Shown here piece after piece: positions 23,573 through 36,207 of a stretch of DNA of 64,000 nt. Source of the stretch: Forficula auricularia (Eukaryota > Arthropoda > Insecta > Dermaptera > Forficulidae); contig JALMQS010000161.1 of the NCBI GenBank assembly GCA_024734495.1, positions 2,880,021 to 2,944,020 of the forward strand, written 5' to 3'. Below the pieces are notes generated by a model. It made no database searches and had not been told where the DNA came from. It saw only the letters and a list, made by a program, of their open reading frames with translations. The position numbers were made by a program, and so were the translations under genes. The first letter of the stretch is position 1. Each line of letters begins with the position of its first letter.

Positions 23573-23759
23573 GTGTTTTTTTTCGAAATATCTCAAAAAC
23601 GGCTCAAACTATTTTGATAGAAATAAACTGCAACGGATCGTTGCTAAACTTTATCCAAATTCATTTGAAATATTAATATGTTTGTTCCTTTATTATTAAT
23701 CAGATATCACTTGCAATTTGTAGTTCATATTGACATTAATTCAAAAATAATTCTCATTT

Positions 23760-25030
23760 AAGAGTCGAGGAATAACCATTCCACATTGGATTTTTGACAT
23801 TTCGGTTATTATTGTAACCATTGCTGAAGACATAGAGGAATCGACTTAAAATCAAAAATAGCCATCGATTCTCATCTAATACTCAAGCTTGAGTTGTTTA
23901 CCAAAAAAGAATTTAGTCTTTTTGATTTTAAGTCGATTCTTCTACATTTTCAGTAGAGGTTTCCATTAATAGTCAAAACATCAAAAATGGAATGCAATAA
24001 GGTTATTCCTCTAGTATTAGATAAGAATCGATCGTTATTTTGGATTTTAAGTCGATTCCTCCATGTCTTCAGCAATGGTTACCAATAATAATCGAAACGT
24101 CAAATACCTAATGTGGAATTGTTATTCCTCAAGTATTAGATGAGAATCAATCGCTATTTTTGATTTTAAGTCGATTCCTCTATGTCTTCAGCAATGGTTA
24201 CCAATAAAACCGAAACGTCAAAAATCCAATATAGAATGATTATTCCTCAAGTACTAGATGAGAATCAATCGCTATTTTTTATTTTAAGTCGATTCCTCCA
24301 TGTCTTCAGCAATGGTTACTAATAAAAACCGAAACGTCAAAAATCCAATATAGAATGATTATTCCTCAAGTACTAGATGAGAATAAATCGCTATTTTTGG
24401 TTTAAAGTCGATTTCTCTATGTCTTCAGCAATGGTTACTAATAAAAACCGAAACGTCAAAAATCCAATATAGAATGACTATTCCTCAAGTATTAGATGAG
24501 AATCAATCGCTATTTTTTATTTTAAGTCGATTCCTCTATGTCTTTAGCAATGGTTACCAATAAAAACCGAAACGTCAAAAATCCAATATAGAATGACTAT
24601 TCCTCAAGTACTAGATGAGAATCAATCGCTATTTTTTATTTTAAGTCGATTCCTCTATGTCTTCAGCAATGGTTACCAATAAAAACCGAAACGTCAAAAA
24701 TCCAATATAGAATGATTATTCCTCAAGTACTAGATGAGAATCAATCGCTATTTTTGATTTTAAGTCGATTCCTCTATGTCTTCAGCAATGGTTACTAATA
24801 AAAACCGAAACGTCAAAAATCCAATATAGAATGATTATTCCTCAAGTATTAGATGAGAATCAATCGCTATTTTTCGTTTAAAATCGATTTCTCTATGTCT
24901 TCAGCAATGGTTACTAATAAAAACCGAAACGTCAAAAATCCAATATAGAATGATTATTCCTCAAATACTAGATGAGAATCAATCGCTATTTTTGGTTTAA
25001 AATCGATTTCTCTGTCTTCAGCAAAGGTAA
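23760..25030. repeat. Satellite array, unit about 119 bp, first unit inverted
   Basis: The phrase gtcttcagcaatggtta recurs at steps of about 119-120 bp from about 24063 to 25015, eight or nine clear units plus diverged ones at the left. At 23764-23890 the unit appears in reverse (attgctgaagacatagagg), so the array starts head to head. Units share ccgaaacgtcaaaaatcc and agatgagaatcaatcgc. No coding frame persists. Confidence 0.85.
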
Positions 25031-25199
25031 CGGATAAGAAAACAACGCAGTTGCTATGGTTACTCATAAAAATTCCTCCCAAATTTTTAGCATTTCACAG
25101 AGAGAAGCCTATCCATTCTTACTTAAGCAAGGCTAAATGAGCTATATTAAAACTTTCAAATGAATAAATTTTAAAGAATTAAAAAATTAAAAAAAGTAC

Positions 25200-26110
25200 C
25201 ATCTTACTCTAGAGTAAAGTACTTTAAAATATAATTTTACTAAAAACTTTATTTAACCTTTTTTGTGGTCCCCAAGGTACTTAATTAGGATATTAAATTT
25301 CATCAAAATTGGTTAAGTCATTTTCAAGATATTTAGAAAAAACTAAAAAGTACTGTAATAAAGTACTAATGTTTGTGGGCCGATATGTACCAAAAACTAA
25401 TCAGCGCTTCATTTTGTTAAAAGAATGCCAGGTTTTCAATTTCATTTCAATCGGTGCAACGGTGTGGAAAAAATCGTGGGCCAAAAAAACGATAACATAC
25501 ATCCATCCATACATACATACATCCGCACGCACTAAATGAAAAAATCGCACTTTTTGGCCTCTCGACGAGACCCCTTGTAATTTTTGGCAAAACCGTCACG
25601 TGCTAAAATTCAACCTAATTGAATACTACAATTTGTGACTTTAATTGAGTCCATGGGTTCCGTAGTCTTTACCTGAGGACCCTTTGAAGCCACGCTTGCC
25701 CCGAGAGCGATTACAATACTTTACCCATGCTTTGCATTGGATAAAGTAAAAATTGGCAGAAATCATGGCATTTCGGTCTACAAAAAAGCTCTAATAAGTG
25801 AACATCGAAAAAATTATGTTTTTCGAGATAATAACTGCTTTGTCAAAATGTCTGTTAGTTAATTAGTTAGTCTGTATGTCTGTGCGTTACCAAATTTTGT
25901 AACCCCCCCCCCCATCCCTTAATTTTGGGTCCGATTTCAACCAAAATCTAATCAGATCTTAATCTTCAATGCACCAAAACTTCATGTGAAATTTAGTTTT
26001 GATATTCACTCTAATTTTTAAGCTACTATTGAGCTTATTAGGTACATAAAATTTGGTAACATACTAACAAACTAACAGACATTTTGAAAAAACAATCAAT
26101 ACCTATGTAT
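25200..26110 (+). repeat. Diverged family B-like sequence
   Basis: From 25700 on, gattacaatactttacccat, ggataaagtaaaa and cggtctacaaaaaagctct match family B but with changes in the end hairpin. A short run of catacatccat precedes. The plus frame at 25309-25539 lies in this repeat and is not credited. Confidence 0.45.
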
Positions 26111-26711
26111 TTTTTAAAAAATAAATTTGTGGTAAAAATATGCTAAATTTTGAATATTTTTGAAGCCAGGTTAGTGTAAAAAGTGATTTCCAGAAGTTAA
26201 ATTTTCAAAAATTTCCGGATACCGCCCTAAGCACCCCATCCCCTACTTAGTCCCCGCCCTTAAGAGGTACTCCAGCACGGCTCTGTATAATAGTATGACT
26301 CTGGATCTTGAAATTCGATAAAGAATGAATTTCGATATTCTCTTGTTAGTTCTCGCGGTCACAATTGTACAATACATTTTATATTTGTTGAAAATAATAA
26401 ATTTTATGTTAATATATTTTCCTAAAGTGACATAATTTTTCAGTTTTTGTTCAGCTTTTTCGTAGTAAGAAGTAAACTTGATTAACGAAATAGTTATTCT
26501 ATTGCCGTGAAGGGCGGATCCAGGAATTAAATACAAGAATATAAATGTTCAATAAAAACTTAGTTAAATAAAACTTTTACTCTATCATCTCATTAGCTAG
26601 CTTCGTCCGTCATTTATCAAACCCTTGAAAATGAAAACCATCCATTCCAATTTATATTCCAAACTAAGCTTTAAGACAACAAGTGTATTAAAATCACTCC
26701 TAAAATTTTCA
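26111..26711. other. No gene recognised
   Basis: It contains a 97-codon minus frame (26243-26536) with no recognised motif, in ordinary AT-rich context. I would not call it a gene without outside evidence. Confidence 0.3.
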
Positions 26712-27690
26712 TTTTTACTTTACTATACAGGGTATGGTAATATGGTCAAGTATTGTAATCACGAATGAAAAAATTGTTTTTTTTTATTCTTTTTTTTCGA
26801 AATATCTCAAAAACGACTGAAAATATTTTGATTAAAAAAATTAGACGAAACCATGGCATTTTGGTCTACAAAAAAGCCCTAATAAGTGAACATCGAAAAA
26901 ATTATATTTTTCGATTTTAATTTTTTGACTCCCCCCCCCCTCCCCATTTCGGGCGGTTAGTTTTTGCATTTTTAGATTTCTTGGGTCCCACTGATTATGT
27001 ATACAAAATTTGGTTTAGTTTGGTAAATGGCCAAGATTTTTATTTTTTGACCCCCCCCCCCCCCATTTCGGGCCGTTAGTTTTTGCATTTTTAGACTTCT
27101 GGGGACCCACTGATTATGTATACAAAATTTGGTTGAGTTTGGTAAATGGACAAAATTTTCATTTTTTGACCCTCCGCCCCCCCCCCCTCATTTTGGGCGG
27201 TTAGATTTTGCATTTTTATACTTCTGGGGATCCACTGATTATGTATACAAAATTTGGTTTAGTTTGCTCAAACGACCTAGATTTTTAATTTTTAACCCCC
27301 CCCCCCCCCCTCGACCACCTTAATTTTGGGTCGATATGCACCAAATTCTAATCAGCTCTTAATCTCAACGGACCAAAACTACGTGTGAAATTTGGTTTTG
27401 ATATTCAAACTAGTTTTTGAGCTAGCTCGTCCACAAATTTGGTAACGCACAGACTAACTAACTAACTAACAGACATTTTGACAAAACAATTATTATCTCG
27501 AAAAATAAAAAATTTTTCGATGTTCACTTATTAGAGCTTTTTTGTAGACCGAAATGCCATGGTTTCGCTCAATTTTTTTAATCTAAATAGTTACAGCTGT
27601 TTTTTAGATATTTTGAAAAAAAAAGGAAAAAGCCACTTTTTCATTCACGATTACAATATTTGAACATACCCTGTATGCTAAAGTAAAAAA
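26712..27690. mobile_element. Family B foldback form with three poly-C units
   Basis: Both outer ends are the hairpin end: actatacagggtatggt at the left and accatgccat...ccctgtatg-type text inverted at the right (near 27667). Arms are about 200 bp. The centre has about three minisatellite units (gattatgtatac near 26993, 27112, 27237) with C runs up to about 14. Other copies have this end on one side only. Confidence 0.55.
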
Positions 27691-27699
27691 CGGGACCAA

Positions 27700-27840
27700 T
27701 CTGAAACTAGACTGAACCCAATGCAAAAAAAATCATCAAAATCAGTTCACAATTGGCGAAGATATCACGTAACATAGACACAAAAAAAATCAGTCGAATT
27801 GAGAACCTCCTACCTTTTTTGAAGTCGGTTAAAAATATAA
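27700..27840 (-). repeat. Family D fragment
   Basis: It contains gtcgaattgagaacctcc and ttttttgaagtcggttaa, the inverse of the segment at about 4360-4500. Confidence 0.55.
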
Positions 27841-28530
27841 ATATTGGGCAAGTGAAATAATGTTTGCCCAGAGCGGATAAAAAGCTGGATCAGGGACTGG
27901 CCAGTAAATAACTTATAGAAAGACAGAGAGGGAGAAGGATAAAAGAATCAGAGAAAAAAGGAGGGCAATGCATTTTTAATCTTTTTCACTCCCTTAACAA
28001 ATTATCATAATTAATTAAAAATGACGCTTAATATAATTATTATTATTGGCTTTTCATCTTTGAAAATCGTTTGGTCTCGGTAAGTGAAAGGATTTTTGAA
28101 AATGATTAATGAGAGAGGGAGAAAGAAGGCTTTTCGATCGCTCACCTTACTATTGAGGTGAACGAAGCCGTTAGGCACTCCGGAACACAAGAGATGGGAC
28201 GGATTGGAAACGAGTTCTCTCGCCCAGGGGATTCAAAATGTCTCCATATCTTTACGAAAAACAAAGGCTTCGGGCATTTGGTCAGTGGGGAATTCCTACG
28301 CACTGGTAATAGAATACCTACCAACGCCTAAGCTTGATCAAAACGGAACTCCTTTCCCTTTATTTTTTTATTTCACGTGGTACATTCGGCGAGATCAACT
28401 CGCAGGGGGACCGGAGTATTTTGATGCATCAGTGCCGCAACCAGGATTTTGTCGTGGTAGGGGCTAACACAGTAACACATATATATATATATATACACAT
28501 ACACATATATATATTGACAATTTATTAATT
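27841..28530. other. Unassigned, with GC-richer island and TA/CA microsatellite
   Basis: 28140-28470 is richer in GC and holds an 87-codon plus frame (28204-28467) with no domain I recognise. 28478-28515 is a mixed TA/CA repeat. Confidence 0.3.
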
Positions 28531-28532
28531 TA

Positions 28533-29735
28533 GGAGGTCCGTTCTCCACCAATGTTAAATAAAAAAATAATAGATTATAACTATAACTTAATTTTTTATA
28601 ATAGTTTAACTCTCTATCTATGTTTTGGTGAAGTTTCAATCACATAAGAGCGAGAAAATAAAATTTTTAAAATGTAAACATTTTCTCAGAGTCTTATGGA
28701 AAATTAAGATCTTGACACTTTCTCTTGAATTATACTACTATTAGTTGAATTGATGGAGTTAAAAAAAAACAACTAAAAATTAGCTTTTTGAAACATGCGG
28801 GTTTCTTCTTTTTGTAATAAAATATATCATTGACCGAGGAATTTACTGAGAAATTTACTTTAAAAAATCACATAAATGCTGTTTGGATGTAAACATAAAC
28901 AGTATTAAGGAGGTCCTTTCGCTCCAGTTGAGTCAAAAGAAGTGTAGTATCTAATATTTAATAAAATAAGTTAAAATACAAATGAAAAATAATAGAATTA
29001 AAAAATAAATAGTATGAAAGCCGTAAATGTTTGAAATCAAAACAATTATAAAAAATAATTAAATATAAAAGTTAGTTTGATTTGTTCAAATCAGCTGATA
29101 ATATCTCTTTTGTATGATTTGGCAATGCGTTGTATTAATAATGTCTATGTTTACATCCAAACATAGCATTTATGTGATTTTTTAAAGTAAATTTCTCAGT
29201 AAATTCCTCGGTCAATCAATATATTTTATGGCAAAAAAGAAACCCGCATGTTTCAAAAAGCTAATTTTTGTTTTTTTTAACTTTATCCATTCAACTAATA
29301 GTAGTATAATTCAAGAGAAAGTGTCAAGATCTTAATTTTCCATAAGACTCTAAGAAAATTTTTACATTTTAAAAAATTTTATTTTCAAAAATTTGCTCGA
29401 AAATTTGTGATTGAAACTTCACCAAAGCATAGATAGAGAGTTAAACTATTATAAAAAATTAAGTTATAGTTATAATCTAATATTTTTTATTTAACATTGG
29501 CGACGAAAGGACCTTCTTAATACAACGCATTGCCAAATCATACAAGAGTTATTATCCGCTGATTTGAATAAATCAAACTAACTTTTGGATTTAATTATTT
29601 TTACTTTATTTTATAATTGTTTTTATTTCATACTATTTATTTTTTAATTCTATTATTTTTCATTTGTATTTTAACTTATTTTATTAAATATTAGATTCCA
29701 CAATTCTTTTAACTCAACTGAGGGAAAGGACCTCC
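28533..29735 (+). mobile_element. Family A TTAA-type MITE split by another family A copy
   Basis: The outer element starts GGAGGTCCG and ends gaaaggacctcc. The right flank is TTAA (29736-29739); the left flank reads TTTA (one change). Removing the inner copy and one TTAA leaves about 591 bp, matching the 589-bp copy at 21289. Confidence 0.75.
28909..29516 (-). mobile_element. Family A MITE nested inside a family A MITE
   Basis: It is flanked by TTAA at 28905-28908 and 29517-29520, length 608 bp, opposite in orientation to its host. The host text on the two sides (aacagtaTTAA and TTAAtacaacgc) is continuous in the copy at 2690-3403, which shows the empty site. Confidence 0.85.
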
Positions 29736-29864
29736 TTAAACAATTTAATTTAATATTATATTTCAAATGGATCTAGAGAAACAATTTTATTAATGGATTT
29801 TAATCTTAGTATTATCAATCGATTTATTAAGATTCCAGTCTCTTAACAAATAGTTACTCTAGAG

Positions 29865-30208
29865 CAGTGTTTTTCAACCTTTTTTCATGACGCGACCCCT
29901 TTAGTATGAAAAAGAATTTCGCGATCCACTACCCCTCGCTGTTTCTAACCTGTATTTTATTGTGTTACAAATATCAAATCCGTACAACATTTTTTATTAA
30001 TTTTTATAATTAGGTATCGGCTAAATACACAATTAAGTACCTATAACAGACAGATTTACACCGATTAAATCGCCAAACGCTTCGCCTTGTGTTAACCTAC
30101 AATAGTCCTTTATTTAATATTTTCTCAATAAAAATAAATTTTTATACTTTTTTTTTTGTTTTTTTGTTTTTTACTGAGGCTTCGCGAACCACACGTTGAA
30201 AAACACTG
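29865..30208. mobile_element. hAT MITE
   Basis: It starts CAGTGTTTTTCAACC and ends gttgaaaaacactg. Flanks are CTCTAGAG (29857-29864) and CTCTAGAC (30209-30216), an 8-bp duplication with one change. The interior is AT-rich without coding frames. Confidence 0.8.
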
Positions 30209-30849
30209 CTCTAGACAAATAGTCCAGTTAAATTGTGCTCCAAAGGGCCACTCGCAGGAAAGTACTGGGGTAATTTTTATTTCTTCCATCCTATTTCCTA
30301 TATGTTTTTTGGTGTACTGAATCCGAATCTGAGGTTTGCTAACAAAATTTCTTGACTAAAGATGCAAAAAAGGTAAAAAATCTCATTTTATGGCGGTTTT
30401 GTCTTATAACTCGAAAACTATCAACTTTTCGTAATTAACCTTCCTTTTCAAAATGAAAAGACGTAAAATTTTCTGCCAATTTCAAAATTTAGGCTTTTTT
30501 CTCAGACCAACCGTTCGGACTCAAGCGCTAGTTAAAAATTGGCCTATTTTGTCTGTCTCCGGAAAAATTCACTTTTTCAACTCCAAGGTTCAAATTTATT
30601 ATTAAAGGCTGTCAATTAATTCCTCCTAGTTTTAAGTTGAATACAATGTAGACCAGTTTCAATTGTTATGCCATCTTCAGTACGAAAAAGAAGTTGATAG
30701 TTTTCGAGTTATAAGGAAGCATCATTTTCATTAAAAAATTAATAAAAAAAACGCAAAAATTGAAATTTTTTACATTTTTTTGCATTTTTTACAATGTTCC
30801 GTCACGAAATTTTTATAATTTATTTATATGAATTATTATATAATATTAT
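30209..30849. other. Repeat-like AT-rich sequence
   Basis: Phrases such as cttataactcgaaaactatc recur at 13200, 15095 and 30700, so this is old repeat material. No gene is supported. Confidence 0.4.
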
Positions 30850-31016
30850 CCAAGGGGTGTACCGCGACCTAATATAGTGTACTTCTACTTCCACTTCCAC
30901 TTTCATTCCCAAATAGAAGCCAATAAATGAAGGGACATTATTTAAATAAATCCAAAATAATTCCACATAATTCCAAAGACATGTACACTTAATTCCAATC
31001 GCGATTCACCCCTCGG
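30850..31016 (-). mobile_element. MITE with CCGAGGGGTGA inverted ends
   Basis: The right end gcgattcacccctcgg and left end ccaaggggtgtaccgcg form the inverted repeats. This copy is inverted relative to those at 7020 and 40937; cttccacttccactttc in the middle corresponds to their gaagtagaagtagg text. Confidence 0.65.
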
Positions 31017-31812
31017 GCTAGCACCCCGCATAAGTAAAAAGGAACCTGAAGCCCACAGAACCATTAATATTGAAATATAAATTGTTTTATTCTCATAATT
31101 ACTTAAAAATAATTTTCAAATGTTTTTTTCTGTCTGGAATTCGATAAGTACCCAAGAAAACTCAAAAACGAAAGATCATAGAGTTAATTCTAGTGCCAAA
31201 ATATTTGTATTTTCAAAACAATTTAAATTATATTTTGGGCATTTTAGCTTCAGAACTATCAGATGAAAAATGTTCGTTTTATAAGGAGAACTTAAACGAT
31301 TATAATTAATGAGCTGAAATTCGGTAAAAAATATTGTTTTAATTAACAATCTCTACCTTGGACCAAGTTTCAGATTTTTAGCTGAACCCGTTCCCAGTCT
31401 AGCCATATAACGTCAAAGATTGATTTTGTAGGCTGCGTACTGAGTACTGAGGCTAAGTCTTGAAAATATTTTCGATTTTTTTCTCTTTTTTTTTTTTGTT
31501 TAATAGATTCAAATTTTAACAACCAATATTAAATAATGTTTCTTAAATGAACTTTATTAATAAATAAATTATACAAAAATAAAATAAAAAATTATAAAGA
31601 ATCAAGGGATAGTTTGTACTAATGAGATATTACAAAAGTAAATAAATAAATAAATATAAAGTAATAATAATAAAAAAATCTATTTTCTATATTAAGTAAC
31701 ATTCAAATATTAAAAAAAAATTATGAGTATTTTATAACTAACTATCTAAATAAAAATAAATAATAATTTTCATAGATTAAAAAGAAAAAATGATTTTCAA
31801 TAATATATATTA
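31017..31812. other. No gene; diverged repeat text
   Basis: About 31110-31270 resembles 19900-20080 (aactcgaaaacgaaa, tttgtattttc). The rest is AT-rich and featureless to me. Confidence 0.35.
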
Positions 31813-32032
31813 CAGAGCTTCCTAAACTTTTTTGTAATAGAACCCACTTTTTAGTATGAAAAAACTTTCGCTACACAGTCATATATTAAATATCTAATTG
31901 TTTTTGTTTTTTTTTTGTTGTTTTTTTTTTGTATTTTTTGTCTTCGCACTTTAAAATTATTTACTATATTTTATTTAATATTTTTTAATAAAAAACAATC
32001 ACATTTCAAAATCCGCAGTTCAGGAAACGCTG
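31813..32032. mobile_element. Probable hAT MITE
   Basis: The start CAGAGCTTCCTAAAC and the end caggaaacgctg are imperfect inverted repeats. Flanking 8-mers atatatta and tattatta agree only partly. The start resembles the verified hAT element at 32687. Confidence 0.45.
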
Positions 32033-32678
32033 TATTATTATAAGAAAACCGGCGCATTAAACTTTCAAAAATTTCCTAAAAATATAAAATAAATACCAAT
32101 TTAATTAATTAATTAAGGCGCAGGTTGTCAAGAGAAAATTCTTTTAATTTAATTAAATATAATAAATGAAGGCATTCCAAAGAGAAATAAAATAAAATAT
32201 AAATAAAAAAAAAAGTTTTTTTTTAATAGAGTATTTTCAATTTTCAATGTAAAATTTTCGTCAGTTTGAATTCTATTTTCTTGTGAAAGCAAAACACATA
32301 AATTTACTTTTTCGTCTTTTGTATTTAAAATAATTTATCAAGTATTGTCGAAATTATATGGATACTGTATAAATTATAAATACTGTTTCTAAACAGACTG
32401 ACCGTAATTTAAGACTCAAAATTTGGCCGCTTTTTTAGACAATTTGCTCCAATTGATTATACTTTTTCTTAAAGAAACACCAACCCTATACATTGCAATT
32501 CCAAAAAAAAGGAGTAGAGAAAATCGATAAATTATTCTACATTGTTTTTTAAACTTGCTTTTAAAATATTAATTCTAATAAACATAATGAGTGTACCTTA
32601 TATTTGTTTTGTTAACAAGCAATGGCTTCTAAAATAAATATTATTAATCGAGGAACAATTTTATTTTTCATTTTTATG
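32033..32678. other. No recognised feature
   Basis: AT-rich sequence without a supported gene or repeat boundary. Confidence 0.35.
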
Positions 32679-32686
32679 TCTTAGAC

Positions 32687-33324
32687 CAGAGCTTTTTAAA
32701 CTTTTTGAAGTCGCTTGGAACCCAAGTCAATATCTCACGGCCCCCCTATTTTTTTAAAATTCAGATTGGTTAAAAAACTATTTATAATTATGAATTTCGA
32801 ATATACATACACTTACTAGTCAATGCATGCATTTACTAAGGTTAATAGTAAAAGCGTGAAAAAAAATAAACACGGTTATTATGTTTTGATTAATGAGTGT
32901 ATGCATCCACTACCATGGCTAAGTACATATAGTATGTGCATAAATCAAATAACATAATCTCAATTTGTTTATTTTAAACATTTACAATATTTTAGATTAG
33001 AACGAAACGACAAAATGTAAAATGCTTGATTTAAAAATAATTAACGCTTGTCTATCTAGGGATTCTCGAAATCTATATAGGCACTATATAGTTACTATAT
33101 AGTTTGAAACATTGTGCTACTAGGGATGTTATAAGCAGTTGCAAATATATTATCATTTCAACATTTCAATACATTATCGAAATTTTTAAATTATAATCCA
33201 AGTACCTATTTAAACTTATTTAACAATAATAATTTATTTGTTACATTTGCGACTCTTCGCGACCCCCCTGCGGGTAATCCATGGCCCCCTAGGGGACCGT
33301 GGCCCACTACTTTAAGAAGCATTG
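32687..33324. mobile_element. hAT non-autonomous element, 638 bp
   Basis: Begins CAGAGCTTTTTAAAC and ends tttaagaagcattg. TCTTAGAC flanks it perfectly at 32679-32686 and 33325-33332. It has no transposase frame. Confidence 0.85.
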
Positions 33325-33332
33325 TCTTAGAC

Positions 33333-35060
33333 CACTAAGAACATTAATTTTAAATAAAAAAAGCTAAGCTATGTTCATAACAACTTTGTGAATCATCGTG
33401 AGAGGAAGCGCAATTTTCTATCTCTACGTCCATTCGCAATAGCTTTTGTATTTAAATTCAATTGCTCTACCTTTCACGATGATTTACACTAAGTGATTGT
33501 GAAACTAACATTATGTATAATCATGTTTTGGCACTAAAAGTAGAGTTAATCTGCTTAGCCTGTACACAGTTCAATTCAGGAGACATTATTGATTTAAAAA
33601 AATAAAATAAATAAAACATGAAGCAATCAAGTGAGAGCATTTCTTTGAATGAGTATTTGCCGGTGGAGTCGTCTTGTCTTGTTCGTGCATTTAAAATAAA
33701 ATTTCAATATTGCCAGGACTGGTGTCTATTCAAAAAAACATCCAGAATTTCAATGGAAAAGCAGCCGATAATTAATTAATATCCTTCCTTTTACTAACCA
33801 TTATTATTGATATAAATAAAATAGATTATAAACCTTTATTATTTGTTATCATTAATAATACTTTAAATTGATATATTTTATTTCAACAATACTTAACTAA
33901 AATGTAAATTACATACATATTGTTATTTACTTCAACAAGCAATAATAGAAAACAAAATAAAAGCATTAATTATATTGATTTAAATATGCATTTGGAAAAT
34001 ACCAATAATCACTAATCACCAAAATAAATAAAATAAATTAATTAATTTTAATAATTTTATTAATTTTTATAAGTACTTATGTTTCCCTTTAATTTGCAAA
34101 TAAAAAAAAAGAAAATTTCATAAGATAGATCTTTAAAATTCAGGAATTTTATTATTCAAGTATCAAAATAGAAATAAAATGTAATATTTTGGATTTTTGC
34201 AATAAATTTAAAAATAAAAGAATGTAATTTTCTGTAAATAAATCAGTAGATTTTAATCAAATATATATAGGAAATGTATTTTTCTATAGTGAGATAAAAA
34301 AACAACTCATTTTTACCCATAATATTTGAATTTCCAATAGCATATTTGATTTAGAACACTCTGACCAGACTCAAGTAAATTTCAACTGCGCATGCTCTGT
34401 TTGCTCGCGAGTGGTTAATTATTTTAAGTTAAATACGCCATAAGTGAACATATTCTTATATCAATATATTAATAATAGTGAAATGATTCAAATAAATAAT
34501 GTTTAGTTCAAATTATTTAATATATTTATTAGAAGGTTCCAAAGTAAATATATTAATTAAATCTAGCTAAGTTTTCTAAAGATTACTAAAAATGATTAAA
34601 TTTGAAAAAAGAGCCCAGATTATATTTTTTAGATTTTATAATGATAATACTACCCAAGTTACTAAGAACATTTATTGAAAATTTAGTTTAAGATTCATTT
34701 TCTTTTTAAATATTTTTAAGAAATCCCGAAATTTCCAAATTATAATTAGTTCAATCTACTTTGGTTTTATATGTTTTAATAAATTTTAAGTAATAATGAG
34801 TTGGAAATAAACATAAATTTCAGCTGAGATTCAATCACGGTTAAATGAAACATTCACCAAATTACGAGATGAGAAAGGAAATTACTTTTTTCTAAAAATT
34901 AAAATTATTTATTTACCTATAGAGTTTCAGAGACTTCTTTTAACTTAATTATAATTATTTTACATTATTAAATAATGTAATTTTAGTCATATTCTTCCCA
35001 AACAAAGTAAATTCATTTGTGATTAAAACGCTATTGAAAAGTCATTGAAATATTTGTATT
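33333..35060. other. Long AT-rich stretch, no gene found
   Basis: A short inverted pair (tgaatcatcgtgaga near 33390 with tcacgatgatttacac near 33476) is visible. Otherwise simple AT-rich sequence; no coding frame of note. Confidence 0.4.
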
Positions 35061-35066
35061 ATAAAT

Positions 35067-35100
35067 TAGACTGAAGATAAAGGCAAAGCCAAGGAAACTA
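35067..35100 (+). ncRNA. Hammerhead-like motif, degenerate
   Basis: CUGAAGA (35071-35077) is followed by a weak GGC/GCC stem and GAAAC, then an A-rich tail. The downstream part does not form a clean stem III. Likely a decayed relative of the motif at 10852. Confidence 0.25.
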
Positions 35101-35370
35101 TTCTCTTAAATAAATAAATAATTTTATATTTAGCAGTATAACAATATGAAATTAATGACAATAGATCAATGATTGTATCCTTTGATAATTTATATATTAA
35201 ATTTATCATTTGTTAAGGCTTTAATGATCAAGTTGATGAAATAGAAAATCTTTTAGGATTCGACGATCCATAGGGTAATTGGTAAATTAAAAAAAAAATC
35301 CTTTATTCACGAAGATTTGGTTTCTAGTTCTGAAGCCTTTTGTAATTAAAAAGAGAATATAGTATATATA

Positions 35371-35856
35371 CAGGGTGTTCAAAAATAGAGTTCACGGATT
35401 TAAAGGTGGATAATACATCTCAAAACCAAAAAAAAATATTACATATGTCTGAAAATGCCTAGTTTCAGACCTATAGCGATTTTAATATTTTATTTTTGCC
35501 ATAGTACAACTCATACTTTTAACATTACAATAAAATCCTAGTGGCCGTGTATAATGGAAAACAGTCGGAATTTTCAAACATATTCGTCAGTCGATTAGAA
35601 TGGTGTAATGAAGTTCAAGTAGACACTTTGAACATTTTTTATAATTTATAATTAACTGTTTTCCTTTGTACACGGACACCATGATTTCATTGTAATGTTA
35701 AAAGTATGAGTTGTACTATGGCAAAAATAAAATATTAAAATCGCTATAGGTCTGAAACTAGGCATTCCCGGACATGTGTTTAAATGAACGTTTTTTATTG
35801 TTTTGAGATATATTATTGACCTTTAAATCCGTGACCTCTATTTTTTGAACACCCTG
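35371..35856. mobile_element. Mariner/Tc1-type foldback MITE with CAGGGTGTTC ends
   Basis: The 486-bp element starts CAGGGTGTTCAAAAATAGAG and ends in the inverse, with TA on both sides (35369-35370, 35857-35858). Arms of roughly 200 bp pair (agtatgagttgtactatgg against its inverse). The TA target and CAGGGTG end are common for insect Tc1/mariner MITEs. Confidence 0.75.
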
Positions 35857-36096
35857 TATATACGAGTAATCGAGTATAATATATAATTATTTAACAATCA
35901 AATAGTATATTTCATATATATATATATATATAATGTTTATCAACGATATTTTATATGCAGATTATGTACATCTGCATATAATTTTATTGTGTATCAACTT
36001 GATTTTAGTTATAAAATTTAATTATTAAATAATTTTATATTATTCTCAATTTCAGTCTAATCAAAAAGAAGAAATTTCAATTATGTAGTTTTATAA

Positions 36097-36127
36097 TAGA
36101 CTGAAGATATAGACAGTGCCAAGAATC
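36097..36127 (+). ncRNA. Hammerhead-like motif, decayed
   Basis: CUGAAGA at 36101-36107 is followed by a weak stem and GAAU instead of GAAA, then an A-rich tail. Included as a family relic only. Confidence 0.2.
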
Positions 36128-36207
36128 AAATAAATAAAATATATATATATCAGCAGAGAAGAGTCTTTGATTTATTCTCAGAAATTACAATATATATAGG
36201 TATAATA

